Origin: Nostoc sp. FACHB-973
GTDB taxonomy: Bacteria; Cyanobacteriota; Cyanobacteriia; Cyanobacteriales; Nostocaceae
Direction: 5' to 3'
Length of the DNA stretch: 64,000 nucleotides
Assembly: GCF_014698115.1 (NCBI RefSeq)
Contig: NZ_JACJSJ010000009.1
Span: 1 to 64,000, forward strand
The notes below the pieces were generated by a model. It saw only the letters and a list, made by a program, of their open reading frames with translations. It was not told the origin of the DNA and ran no database searches. Below are positions 53,120 to 61,024 of the stretch, one piece after another. Each line of letters opens with the position of its first letter. The first letter of the stretch is position 1. Made by a program: the position numbers and the translations under genes.

Positions 53120-53610
53120 TCAAATATAACTTTCTTAATTACGTGGACGTGGGAAGTGCAGTTTACCCCAGAGTATTAGGAATTGGTATCCTTTATAAAT
53201 ATAGCACTGGTAAAGTCAATGCCTGACCTCATCGATATTCTCGGTCTTGCTGAACTCTGGATACTAAAGTGGCTTCGTCTTGGATCTTAATGTTTAAAGC
53301 CTGCTAAGGCGGTCTTTGTACACTCCCTTAAACTTTTCTCTGACGGTGTAGGAGTAGCCTCAGACTTCAGTCTGTTAGCAAAGCTGATAGTGTTGAAAAA
53401 AACTTCACTCAAATAGTGTAATATCTAGCATTGGTGAATTTTTTCTCAAATTCGGAGTGGTTTGGGGAATTGGAATAAGATGTTGATTAGTTCAATATTT
53501 TATGTCTCACGCAGAGGCACAGAGGCGCAGAGAGGAAAAGAGGAATAATTTTTGCAAGCAGTATTATCAGTAAAGTTATGGTTATTTTATTTATTAAGGA
53601 TGGTTGGAAA
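53120..53610. other. Divergent spacer upstream of the HtrA-like gene
   Basis: No gene is seen. At about 53502-53540 is a CACGCAGAGGCACAGAGGCG-type repeat, shared with the leader of the AAA/WD40 gene at 38552-38600. The rest is unassigned sequence that should hold both promoters. Confidence 0.55.
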
Positions 53611-54741
53611 ATGAACAAGAAAGTTTTAACATCTGTGATTGGGGGAATTTTTGTTAGTAGTTTGTTTGGTTTTCAATTAACTGCTATTGCTAAAAATTCT
53701 GATATTGGTGAGCAAAATTTACTAGGTGAAAAAACTAAACAAGTCAAATCAAGTGTTATTATAGCAGACAATTCTGAAGAACAAAAACGAATTCAGATAT
53801 ATGAAAAAGCTAGTCAATCTGTAGTGGCGATCGCCACGACTTTCGGACATGGTAGTGGTTTTATTGTCAGTGCAGATGGTCTGCTTTTAACTAATGCTCA
53901 CGTTGTCCAAGATAGTTCTAAAACTGTTGCAGTAGTATTGGCTGATGGGAAACAAGTTTTAGCTGATGTGGTTGGTTTTGCACCTGAGGGTTTGGATTTA
54001 GCTGCACTCAAGATTCGCAATCAAAAAAATCTACCATACTTGCGTTTGGCTTCACCTGGTTCTGCACGAGTCGGTCAATCTGTCTATGCTATTGGTACTC
54101 CCCTGAGTCTGGAATTACAAAATACTTTGACTTATGGGATTATCAGTCGCATTGATACAAAATTGGGCTTAATTCAACATGATGCAGCTGTGAATCCTGG
54201 TAATTCTGGAGGACCACTGCTCAATTCTAATGGGCAAGTAATTGGTGTGAATAGTGCCATTTTTAATGATACCGAAGTAAAAAGATTTATTGGTATTAGT
54301 TTGGCAATTCCTACTGAATTAATTCAGCCTTTTCTGGTAGCTGTGGAACAAGGTAATGCTCAGTTAGCAAGTGAGCGTCAACAACCTCGTAATAGTCAAG
54401 AGACGGATTTACCTTTGAATGGTCAAGTTTTAGAAGCAAGTTTAAAAAATGGCGATCGCACTTTACCAAACAACAGCTATTTTCACACTTATGTATTTGA
54501 AGGTAAAGCAGGTCAACGGCTAACGATTGAGATGGATAGTCAGCAAATAGATCCTCATTTGTACTTGCTGCTTCCCGCTAAAGAAAAGCTAATAGCGGCA
54601 AATGATGACATTTCCCCAAAGGATTTTAATGCTCGATTGACTATTACTTTACCAGAAGATGGTATCTATTATCTCTTGGCTAACACTTTTGAAGCTGGGG
54701 AATCCGGTAGTTACAGCTTACGAGCCGCCATATCTCAATAG
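53611..54741 (+). CDS. HtrA-like trypsin protease with C-terminal PPC-like domain
   Basis: This 376-residue exported protein has a signal peptide (about 1-28) and a trypsin-like protease domain of the HtrA/DegP type with His97 (TNAHVV), Asp129 (EGLDLAAL) and Ser199 (GNSGGPL). It has no PDZ domain. Instead, residues about 265-376 form a beta-rich bacterial pre-peptidase C-terminal (PPC)-like domain (YFHTYVFEGKAGQRLTIEM...DPHLYLL...DGIYYLLANTFEAGESGSYSL). The frame is open from 53578; the ATG at 53611 begins the signal peptide. The paired trypsin-like neighbours upstream are only distantly related. Confidence 0.9.
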   Translation: MNKKVLTSVIGGIFVSSLFGFQLTAIAKNSDIGEQNLLGEKTKQVKSSVIIADNSEEQKRIQIYEKASQSVVAIATTFGHGSGFIVSADGLLLTNAHVVQDSSKTVAVVLADGKQVLADVVGFAPEGLDLAALKIRNQKNLPYLRLASPGSARVGQSVYAIGTPLSLELQNTLTYGIISRIDTKLGLIQHDAAVNPGNSGGPLLNSNGQVIGVNSAIFNDTEVKRFIGISLAIPTELIQPFLVAVEQGNAQLASERQQPRNSQETDLPLNGQVLEASLKNGDRTLPNNSYFHTYVFEGKAGQRLTIEMDSQQIDPHLYLLLPAKEKLIAANDDISPKDFNARLTITLPEDGIYYLLANTFEAGESGSYSLRAAISQ

Positions 54742-54819
54742 CAGAATTCAGGAGTCAGAATTCAGAATGAGAATAGCCTCTGTGCCTAGCTCCTTTTCAA
54801 AAGTAGCTTTTGCGACTCC

Positions 54820-54914
54820 TATAGCGATTCTCGTTTGGATGCAATACGCTGTAGGGGCGCACAGCTGTGCGCCCCTACGAACGGGCATATTTTACCCAAG
54901 TGAGAAGCGCTATA
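54820..54914. mobile_element. MITE-like element, TATAGCGATT family, copy 2
   Basis: The left end TATAGCGATTCTCGTTTGG and right end CAAGTGAGAAGCGCTATA are inverted repeats with few mismatches. The centre holds a perfect palindrome (GTAGGGGC...GCCCCTAC, 54851-54878). It is 95 bp long. TA dinucleotides at the ends recall IS630/Tc1-mariner-type elements (inference). Confidence 0.7.
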
Positions 54915-55039
54915 TTTAATTGCGTGAAAAAACTCGTCCTCACCTCGAAAAGCCTGATTCCCTACTCCCCACTCCCTATTCCCCACCCACGTTAATGCAA
55001 AATTATAAAGTCTTCAATTTACTGACAGCCTTGTCATGC

Positions 55040-55130
55040 TAAATTACGACTCGTGATGCGTAAAGCCCCTGTCATTCATGCAGGGGATATAAGCGAGTAA
55101 CCGAATTTATTCGGTGATGGTATGATTCAA
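55040..55130. other. Possible IS200/IS605-type end remnant
   Basis: GATGCGTAAAGCCCCTG...CAGGGG (hairpin with arms CCCCTG and CAGGGG at about 55066-55086) followed by CCGAATTTATTCGG (a second small hairpin) resembles the subterminal palindromes and RNA of IS200/IS605 elements. No transposase or tnpB is present. The heptamer stretch CCCTACTCCCCACT lies just upstream at about 54960-54998. Confidence 0.3.
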
Positions 55131-55195
55131 TTAAGTGGGCAGGGCATTGTCCATTGGGCTAGATGATATAAGACGGGTTGTACCTGCAATCATTG

Positions 55196-55335
55196 TTTGA
55201 CCCCAGAATCCCTCGTTTAGAAAACGAGGGAGTGTGTCAATAAAACTTGGGGTTGGGAAACTCCGGTGAAATTCCGGGACTGTGCCGCAACTGTGATGGG
55301 ATTGCCTAAGTCAGAATGCCAACTCTCAGGATGTC
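55196..55335 (+). promoter_or_regulatory. Cobalamin riboswitch upstream of cobG
   Basis: The conserved core is clear: GGGAAACTCCGGTGAAATTCC, then GGGACTGTGCCGCAACTGTG (the B12 box region) and AAGTCAGAATGCC at the 3' end. Upstream, CCCTCGTTT/AAACGAGGG forms a strong hairpin inside an arm closed by CCCCA/TTGGGG. The aptamer runs directly into the cobG start region, so control of translation initiation is likely, with B12 repressing its own synthesis genes. Confidence 0.92.
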
Positions 55336-56827
55336 CTCAAGACACAATCACCGTCTACTCCCTGCGTTGCACGGGGAAGGAGTTCTAAATTTGCTTTCTG
55401 GATTTGCCACTTGTCCTGGCTTGTTTTATGCTACACCCGCTGAGGATGGTATACTATCTCGCATGAGAATCCCTGGTGGGATTATTAATAGTCAACAGTG
55501 CCGCGCGATCGCAGATATAGCAGACCACCACGGCGGCGGCTATGTAGATGTGACTAATCGAGCTAATTTGCAAATCCGCGAAATTCGCACTCCAATCAAT
55601 TCTCAAGTTCTCAAACAGTTACAGGATATGGGACTCGGTTCTCATAATACCGATGTAGACCACATCCGAAATATTATGACTAGCCCAACTGCTGGTATCG
55701 ATCGCCAAGAATTAATTGACACTCGTCCTTTTGTCCAAGCATGGGATAATTATCTTGCTGCACATCCGGCGTTATCGGGACTTTCGGCAAAATTTAGTGT
55801 TTGCTTTGATGGCGGTGGGACAGTTCAAGTGCGCGATCGCCTAAATGATATCCTATTTGCTGCTGTCTTAGTTGATGGTGATGTTTACTTTCGCCTCCAT
55901 CTTAGTGCAGGCGCGAAAGGACAACCACCCAGCGATGTGAAAATTTTGTTACCACCAGATGATTGTTTACCCGTCTTGGCAGCTTTGACAGATGTCTATC
56001 TGAATCACACTAATATTAATGATAAACGTCGGCTACGTTTGAGAGATTTATTAAATACTTTGGGTTGTGAAAATTATCTTCAGGAAGTTCAGCAACGTCT
56101 ACCTTTTCCTATCTCCCACAGTGAAACATGCCCAGCTGCACAGAAAATAGATACTAACTATCAGCATATTGGCATCCATCCCCAACGCCAGAAAGGATTA
56201 TTTTATATTGGTGTCGTCTTACCTCTTGGACGAGTAGAGAGTAGACAAATGCGGGGTTTAGCAGATTTAGCAGCAAAATATGGCAATGGAACTCTCAGGT
56301 TAACCCCCTGGCAGAATTTGCTGTTAACAGATATTCCTCAAGAACGACTTACCAATGTCCAAAATGAAATTACTCTCTTAGAATTAGATTCCTCACCAAC
56401 CAACACCAAGAGTGCGTTAGTAGCCTGTTCCGGTAACAAAGGTTGTGCCGCTTCTGCCACAGACACCAAAAGTCACGCCTTGGCATTGGCAGAATATCTT
56501 GAAACTCGCGTGACTCTAGAACACCCAATTAATATCCACTTTACTGGCTGCCAAAAATCCTGCGCCCAACATAGCAAAAGTGACATCACCCTACTTGGTG
56601 TCAACGTTGAGGCAGACAATGAAACAGTAGAAGCCTATCACGTTCATCTCGGTGACAGCAACAGCACCCAGAAATTCGGTAGAGAAGTATACCAATATGT
56701 CACCTTTGCCGAACTACCTGGATTAATAGAACAAATCCTACAAATGTACAAAATTAAACAGCAAAACTCCCATGAGTCCTTTCAAGAATTTGCCAATCGA
56801 TATCCACTTCCTCAGTTAGATAATTGA
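55331..56827 (+). CDS. cobG: Precorrin-3B synthase
   Basis: This roughly 498-residue member of the nitrite/sulfite-reductase-like family carries out the oxygen-dependent oxidation and ring contraction step in B12 synthesis. ATCPGLFYATPAEDGILSRMRIPGG marks the N-terminal ferredoxin-like half. The iron-sulfur/siroheme ligands appear as ACSGNKGCAAS (C-x5-C) and FTGCQKSCAQH (C-x3-C). The ATG at 55316 lies in the conserved AGAATGCC of the riboswitch, so I prefer the ATG at 55331. The first of three cob genes, it shows that this organism uses the aerobic-type ring contraction. Confidence 0.93.
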   Translation: MSSRHNHRLLPALHGEGVLNLLSGFATCPGLFYATPAEDGILSRMRIPGGIINSQQCRAIADIADHHGGGYVDVTNRANLQIREIRTPINSQVLKQLQDMGLGSHNTDVDHIRNIMTSPTAGIDRQELIDTRPFVQAWDNYLAAHPALSGLSAKFSVCFDGGGTVQVRDRLNDILFAAVLVDGDVYFRLHLSAGAKGQPPSDVKILLPPDDCLPVLAALTDVYLNHTNINDKRRLRLRDLLNTLGCENYLQEVQQRLPFPISHSETCPAAQKIDTNYQHIGIHPQRQKGLFYIGVVLPLGRVESRQMRGLADLAAKYGNGTLRLTPWQNLLLTDIPQERLTNVQNEITLLELDSSPTNTKSALVACSGNKGCAASATDTKSHALALAEYLETRVTLEHPINIHFTGCQKSCAQHSKSDITLLGVNVEADNETVEAYHVHLGDSNSTQKFGREVYQYVTFAELPGLIEQILQMYKIKQQNSHESFQEFANRYPLPQLDN

Positions 56828-56948
56828 TGACTCCCTTCACAGTGGAAGATTACCCAATTTCTCTGTTTCTCTTCCTCTGTGTTGTCTGCGGTTAATTAAA
56901 TTAGATATTCTTCTAGCGGAAAAAAGTATCTCTATCCATTAACAACTC

Positions 56949-56983
56949 AATCCAAAATCCAAAATCTAAAATCCAAAATTCAA
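56949..56983. repeat. Heptamer array abutting the cobH start codon
   Basis: Five AATCCAA-type heptamers end exactly at the A of the cobH ATG (56983). No Shine-Dalgarno is present, so the array occupies the ribosome binding region. Confidence 0.85.
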
Positions 56984-57609
56984 TGCCCGACTACATCCGA
57001 GACGCCAACGAAATTTACCGCAATTCCTTTGCCATCATCCGGTCAGAAGCCAACCTAGATGTGCTGCCAGCAGATGTAGCAAAAGTTGCTGTACGTCTCA
57101 TTCATGCCTGTGGAATGACGGATATCGTCACTGACTTGGGATATTCACCAACAGCAGTACAATCCGCAAGGGCAGCATTAGCAGCAGGAGCAACCATTCT
57201 CTGCGATTGCCGGATGGTTGCTGATGGCGTAACCAGGCGACGCTTATCTGCAAACAATCAAGTTATCTGTACCCTCAACAATCCTGAAGTACCAGATATT
57301 GCCAAAAGTCTTGATACTACAAGATCCGCAGCAGCTTTAGAATTATGGCGATCGCACCTTGAAGGATCAGTAGTAGCAATTGGCAATGCCCCCACCGCCC
57401 TATTTAGGCTATTAGAAATGCTCGACGAAGGAGCGCCGAAGCCTGCTATAATATTAGGCTTTCCAGTGGGGTTTGTCGGTGCAGCGGAATCGAAAGCCGC
57501 ATTGGCAGCAGACAGCAGAAATGTACCATTTTTAACATTACATGGTCGGCGCGGTGGTAGTGCGATCGCCGCCGCCGCAGTTAACGCCTTGGCAACGGAG
57601 GAAGAATAA
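56983..57609 (+). CDS. cobH: Precorrin-8X methylmutase
   Basis: This 208-residue enzyme moves a methyl group from C-11 to C-12 to give hydrogenobyrinate. The catalytic histidine is His41 in RLIHACGMTD; CDCRMVADGVTR and GFPVGFVGAAESK are typical of CobH/CbiC. The stop codon overlaps the cobI start by one base (TAATG), so translation is coupled. The upstream spacer from cobG (155 bp) has a heptamer array. Confidence 0.95.
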   Translation: MPDYIRDANEIYRNSFAIIRSEANLDVLPADVAKVAVRLIHACGMTDIVTDLGYSPTAVQSARAALAAGATILCDCRMVADGVTRRRLSANNQVICTLNNPEVPDIAKSLDTTRSAAALELWRSHLEGSVVAIGNAPTALFRLLEMLDEGAPKPAIILGFPVGFVGAAESKAALAADSRNVPFLTLHGRRGGSAIAAAAVNALATEEE

Positions 57610-58313
57610 TGAGTAACAAAGGTCGTCTTTATGGAATTGGTGTCGGCCCAGGCGATCCAGAATTATTGACTCTGAAGGCACTGCGGCTATTACGTGCGGC
57701 TCCTGTGGTAGCCTATCAATCAGCCACAGATAAAGAGAGTATTGCCAGAGCGATCGTCGCGCAATATCTACCTGGGGATCAAATCGAAGTTTTATATCAT
57801 CTCCCCCGCGCTTTGGAACCAGAAAAAGCCAAGTCAATTTACGATAAAGAAGTTGAACCAATCGCCGCTCATTTAGCAGCAGGTCGAGATGTCGTAGTGC
57901 TATGTGAAGGTGATCCCTTTTTCTATGGCTCCTTCATGTACGTGTTCACGCGGTTATGTGACGAATACCAAATAGAAGTTGTCCCTGGAGTTTCCTCACT
58001 GATGGCTTGTCCAGTTGCCTTGGGTGTACCTTTCACTTACTACAATGATATTCTTACAGTCCTGCCTGCCACACTGCCAGCAGAAGAACTGACTACACAA
58101 CTGTTAATGACCGATGCAGCGGCAATTATGAAACTAGGTCGTCATTTTACCAAAGTGCGGGACATTCTGCATAAATTAGGGCTAGTATCGCGGGCAAGAT
58201 ATATTGAGCGAGCAACAACGACACAACAACGCATTCTACCCTTAGATGACGTTGATCCCGCAGAAGTACCGTATTTTGCGATGATTGTGATCCCAACCAA
58301 AAATCGACTATAA
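57609..58313 (+). CDS. cobI: Precorrin-2 C20-methyltransferase
   Basis: This 234-residue tetrapyrrole methylase has GIGVGPGDPELLTLKAL at the N-terminus, VVVLCEGDPFFYGSFMYV with the SAM-binding loop, and VPGVSSLMACPVALGVPF. It methylates precorrin-2 at C-20 using SAM to give precorrin-3A, the substrate of CobG, so the three genes supply consecutive or linked steps. The last gene of the cluster, it is followed by about 250 bp with no clear gene and then a convergent PHP gene. Confidence 0.94.
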   Translation: MSNKGRLYGIGVGPGDPELLTLKALRLLRAAPVVAYQSATDKESIARAIVAQYLPGDQIEVLYHLPRALEPEKAKSIYDKEVEPIAAHLAAGRDVVVLCEGDPFFYGSFMYVFTRLCDEYQIEVVPGVSSLMACPVALGVPFTYYNDILTVLPATLPAEELTTQLLMTDAAAIMKLGRHFTKVRDILHKLGLVSRARYIERATTTQQRILPLDDVDPAEVPYFAMIVIPTKNRL

Positions 58314-58567
58314 GATTCCTATTTGATTCCTTGGCTTCAAATTTTTAAAAGTTCGGCTTCTTTGACTTGCCGATCCTGCTGGACAAGCTCTAATTTTCCA
58401 TACTTCAGTTGAGCAGCTTTATGTAAAATGATACTCAACTATAATCCCCATGTCTGGTGTGTCTTTGCATCAGCCTCAATCATCCCATTATTCAACAACG
58501 CCCTCAAATGCGATCGGATAACCTCCTGGCAGCTGGAACCAGGAGTGTTAACAACATAAATTCATCT

Positions 58568-59254
58568 TCACAAGCGTTGTAGCAAATTCAATCCGTGAGT
58601 ATCAGTACCACAGGTATTGAAAAGAAGATATTCATCAGCCAACTTTTGCACTTGCTCTGATTCCAAGGCGCTGGGTTTCCAGGGATTGGGGTTATTGTAG
58701 GCATAGAAAGCTTCCACACCATCGATACCCTTTTCGGCCGCAGCTGGAATCAAGTCAAAATGCGATCGCTTGTAACGCGCAGGATGAGCCAAAACTGCCA
58801 ATCCCCCAGCTTCATGAATAGCAGCAATCACATTATTTGCTTGATATTCTTTACCTGTAGTCGGCCTTCTTTGCAAATAAGGTTTGATACTGGGGTGTTC
58901 TAGCTCGAAAGCGTAACCCAAAATGTGAACTTCTATGTCTAAAAGGTTGGCATTGATTTCCACACCACTCCACAATAGAGGAGTGCTTGTACCAGGATTA
59001 GTCCACTTCCAATCCTCTAACCAAGCTTGTGCTGCTTGATAGCCGCCGATACTATGATGATCGGTAATCGCCAACCCTTTTAGCCCAATTGCGATCGCCT
59101 GTTCCATCAATCCACTCGGCAGTAATCTCCCATCGGAATGGACAGTGTGCATATGAAAGTTGAATAACGTGGGACAACTATGTGCATCAATGTTCTGGAA
59201 TACTTGCTTCAAAAGTTCTGTGGAAGCAGTAGTGCGGGCAAAATTTATAACCAT
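58568..59254 (-). CDS. PHP domain phosphoesterase
   Basis: This 228-residue protein is a PHP-fold metal-dependent phosphoesterase. The four motifs are visible: FHMHTVHSDG (His34, His36), AITDHHS (Asp65, His66), LAHPARY and GTDTHG. Family members include histidinol phosphatase, 3',5'-nucleotide phosphatase (YciV/RnaAM-like) and polymerase exonuclease domains. YciV-like function on nucleotides or RNA ends is plausible, but the substrate is not provable. The upstream purM gene is 305 bp away. Confidence 0.9.
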   Translation of the reverse strand: MVINFARTTASTELLKQVFQNIDAHSCPTLFNFHMHTVHSDGRLLPSGLMEQAIAIGLKGLAITDHHSIGGYQAAQAWLEDWKWTNPGTSTPLLWSGVEINANLLDIEVHILGYAFELEHPSIKPYLQRRPTTGKEYQANNVIAAIHEAGGLAVLAHPARYKRSHFDLIPAAAEKGIDGVEAFYAYNNPNPWKPSALESEQVQKLADEYLLFNTCGTDTHGLNLLQRL

Positions 59255-59559
59255 AACCCCCTCGAAACAAAAATATATATTTCTAACACACTAAAACGCC
59301 ACACCTACAGATGAGAAATACTCACGACTGTAAATTAGTGTTGCCAGCTAATTCCTCAGCTTTATTAGCAAATTTTTCGATATGTTAAGACTACGTTAGC
59401 AAATCTCAAGGTCAGTAGTCAGACATAGTTGGAATTACCTCGAAAATTAAGTGGTAATAAATATTGCATCTCAAAATTAATCATCTTAGAGACGCGATAA
59501 ATCGCGTCTCTTGCTCTAAGGTAAAAATGAAATGTTATATGATGTATAAAAAATATCTA
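59255..59559. other. Spacer between purM and the PHP gene
   Basis: No gene is seen. A palindrome (CTTAGAGACGCGATAAATCG with its complement, 59487-59522) of the same core as the CAATAC elements lies near 59500. It may end purM transcription. Confidence 0.6.
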
Positions 59560-60588
59560 TTAAAAGGGTAATCCCACTAACTCTCCCGAACCAGTAATGA
59601 CTTCACCGATCGCAAAAGCTGGAATTTCATATGATTGAAAATGGCTAATTGTCTGCTCTACCTCATCAGGTGACACCAGCAATACAAAACCAATTCCCAT
59701 ATTGAATGTATTGTACATGGCTTCGGAACTGACCTCTCCGGCATCAGCTAGCCACTGAAAAACATCGGGAACATTCCAACTGCTGTTGTCAATTTTAATC
59801 GCTTGACCTTTTCCCAAACATCTAGGCAAATTTTCTGGCAACCCACCACCTGTAATGTGAGCCATACCATGAATTGACAAACCTGCTTTTAGTGCTGCTA
59901 AAACCGGTTTGACATAAATGCGGGTGGGTTTGAGGAAAGTTTCGCTGATAGTTTCCCCACCTAACAATTCTGGAGTATCGCTCCAAGCAAAGTTGCCATC
60001 GCTAACAATCTTTCGTACCAAGCTGAAACCATTACTGTGTACGCCTGTACTAGCAAGGGCGATCGCTACATCTCCTACTTGTACTTGGGAACCATCCAAC
60101 ATCTGACTTTTTTCGACAATTCCCACACAAAATCCAGCCAAATCATACTCACCCAGTTGGTAGAAACCGGGCATCTCAGCCGTTTCTCCTCCCAACAAAG
60201 CGCAACCAGCTTGCTTACATCCAGCAGCGATACCCGCAACCACATCAGTTAATTGCTCTTTGTCCAACTTCCCAGTTGCCAGATAATCTAAAAAAAACAG
60301 CGGTTCTGCACCAGATGTCAGCACATCATTAACACACATCGCCACCAAATCGATGCCAACAGTATCATGGCGGTTGAGAATGTGAGCGATTTTCAGCTTC
60401 GTACCCACACCATCCGTCCCAGAAACCAAAACCGGTTCCTTAAAACCCCCTGGTAGTTGAAAGCAGCCACCGAAGCCACCTAATCCACCAATTACTTCCG
60501 GTCTGAAAGTACTGTGAACCAAGTTGCGAATTTGATTTACAAAGCCTCGACCAGCCTCAACATCAACTCCTGCATCCCGATAATCCAT
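59560..60588 (-). CDS. purM: Phosphoribosylformylglycinamidine cyclo-ligase (AIR synthetase)
   Basis: This 342-residue enzyme carries out the fifth step of de novo purine synthesis, ATP-dependent ring closure of FGAM to AIR. Motifs typical of the PurM/PurL ATP-binding family are present: [46 protein letters not shown] and [13 protein letters not shown]. The length is normal. The small conserved gene at 60655 lies 66 bp upstream on the same strand. Confidence 0.97.
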   Translation of the reverse strand: MDYRDAGVDVEAGRGFVNQIRNLVHSTFRPEVIGGLGGFGGCFQLPGGFKEPVLVSGTDGVGTKLKIAHILNRHDTVGIDLVAMCVNDVLTSGAEPLFFLDYLATGKLDKEQLTDVVAGIAAGCKQAGCALLGGETAEMPGFYQLGEYDLAGFCVGIVEKSQMLDGSQVQVGDVAIALASTGVHSNGFSLVRKIVSDGNFAWSDTPELLGGETISETFLKPTRIYVKPVLAALKAGLSIHGMAHITGGGLPENLPRCLGKGQAIKIDNSSWNVPDVFQWLADAGEVSSEAMYNTFNMGIGFVLLVSPDEVEQTISHFQSYEIPAFAIGEVITGSGELVGLPF

Positions 60589-60654
60589 TCCCTACTAAAC
60601 CCTTATTAATTTCAGTTAGAAGTCAGGAATTAGAAAAACTCCCGACTCCTAAGT

Positions 60655-60861
60655 TTAAAATACTTCATCTTCAATACCCCGCCACCATTCACCCAAATTC
60701 ATCAAGTCTTGGTAAATATCTTCTAATTCTTTGCTGTAAACATCGTCTGTCAGGGTAGCTCGACGCTCTTGCAGTTTTTTGAGACGCAGTTGAACCAATA
60801 GCCAAGGTTTACTGATACTATTGGTTGCTTCGATATATTGCGCTAATTCTTGACTATCCAT
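60655..60861 (-). CDS. Conserved hypothetical small protein (68 aa)
   Basis: This helical, charged 68-residue protein has a DSQELAQYIEATNSISKPWLLVQLRLKKLQERRAT core and an acidic, Trp-containing tail (GEWWRGIEDEVF). I recognise no domain. Small proteins of this kind are found beside purM in cyanobacteria, from memory and unverified. The gene may be co-transcribed with purM. Confidence 0.6.
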   Translation of the reverse strand: MDSQELAQYIEATNSISKPWLLVQLRLKKLQERRATLTDDVYSKELEDIYQDLMNLGEWWRGIEDEVF

Positions 60862-60976
60862 ATATTTTGATTTTAATCTTACTACTTTTAAGATACAGGA
60901 GGCAGCATCCTTGTAGCTCCAGTAAAAATTACCTCCCTAAAAGGGATTGGGGACTGGAAATTAGGGAAGAGTTTTC

Positions 60977-61024
60977 CCAATACCCAATACCCAGTACCCA
61001 GTCCCCAGTCCCCAGTCCCCAGTT
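60977..61024. repeat. Heptamer STRR (CCAGTCC type)
   Basis: Six or seven 7-base units (CCAATAC, CCAGTAC, CCAGTCC) end immediately before the stop codon of the cytochrome gene on the minus strand. Confidence 0.85.

Noticed and set aside
58420..58556. Minus-strand frame with plausible composition (ending ...EVIRSHLRALLNNG... THQTWGL) after the PHP gene
   Set aside because: It follows two in-frame stops after the PHP gene and lacks a start codon and ribosome binding site. It could be a remnant but cannot be supported.
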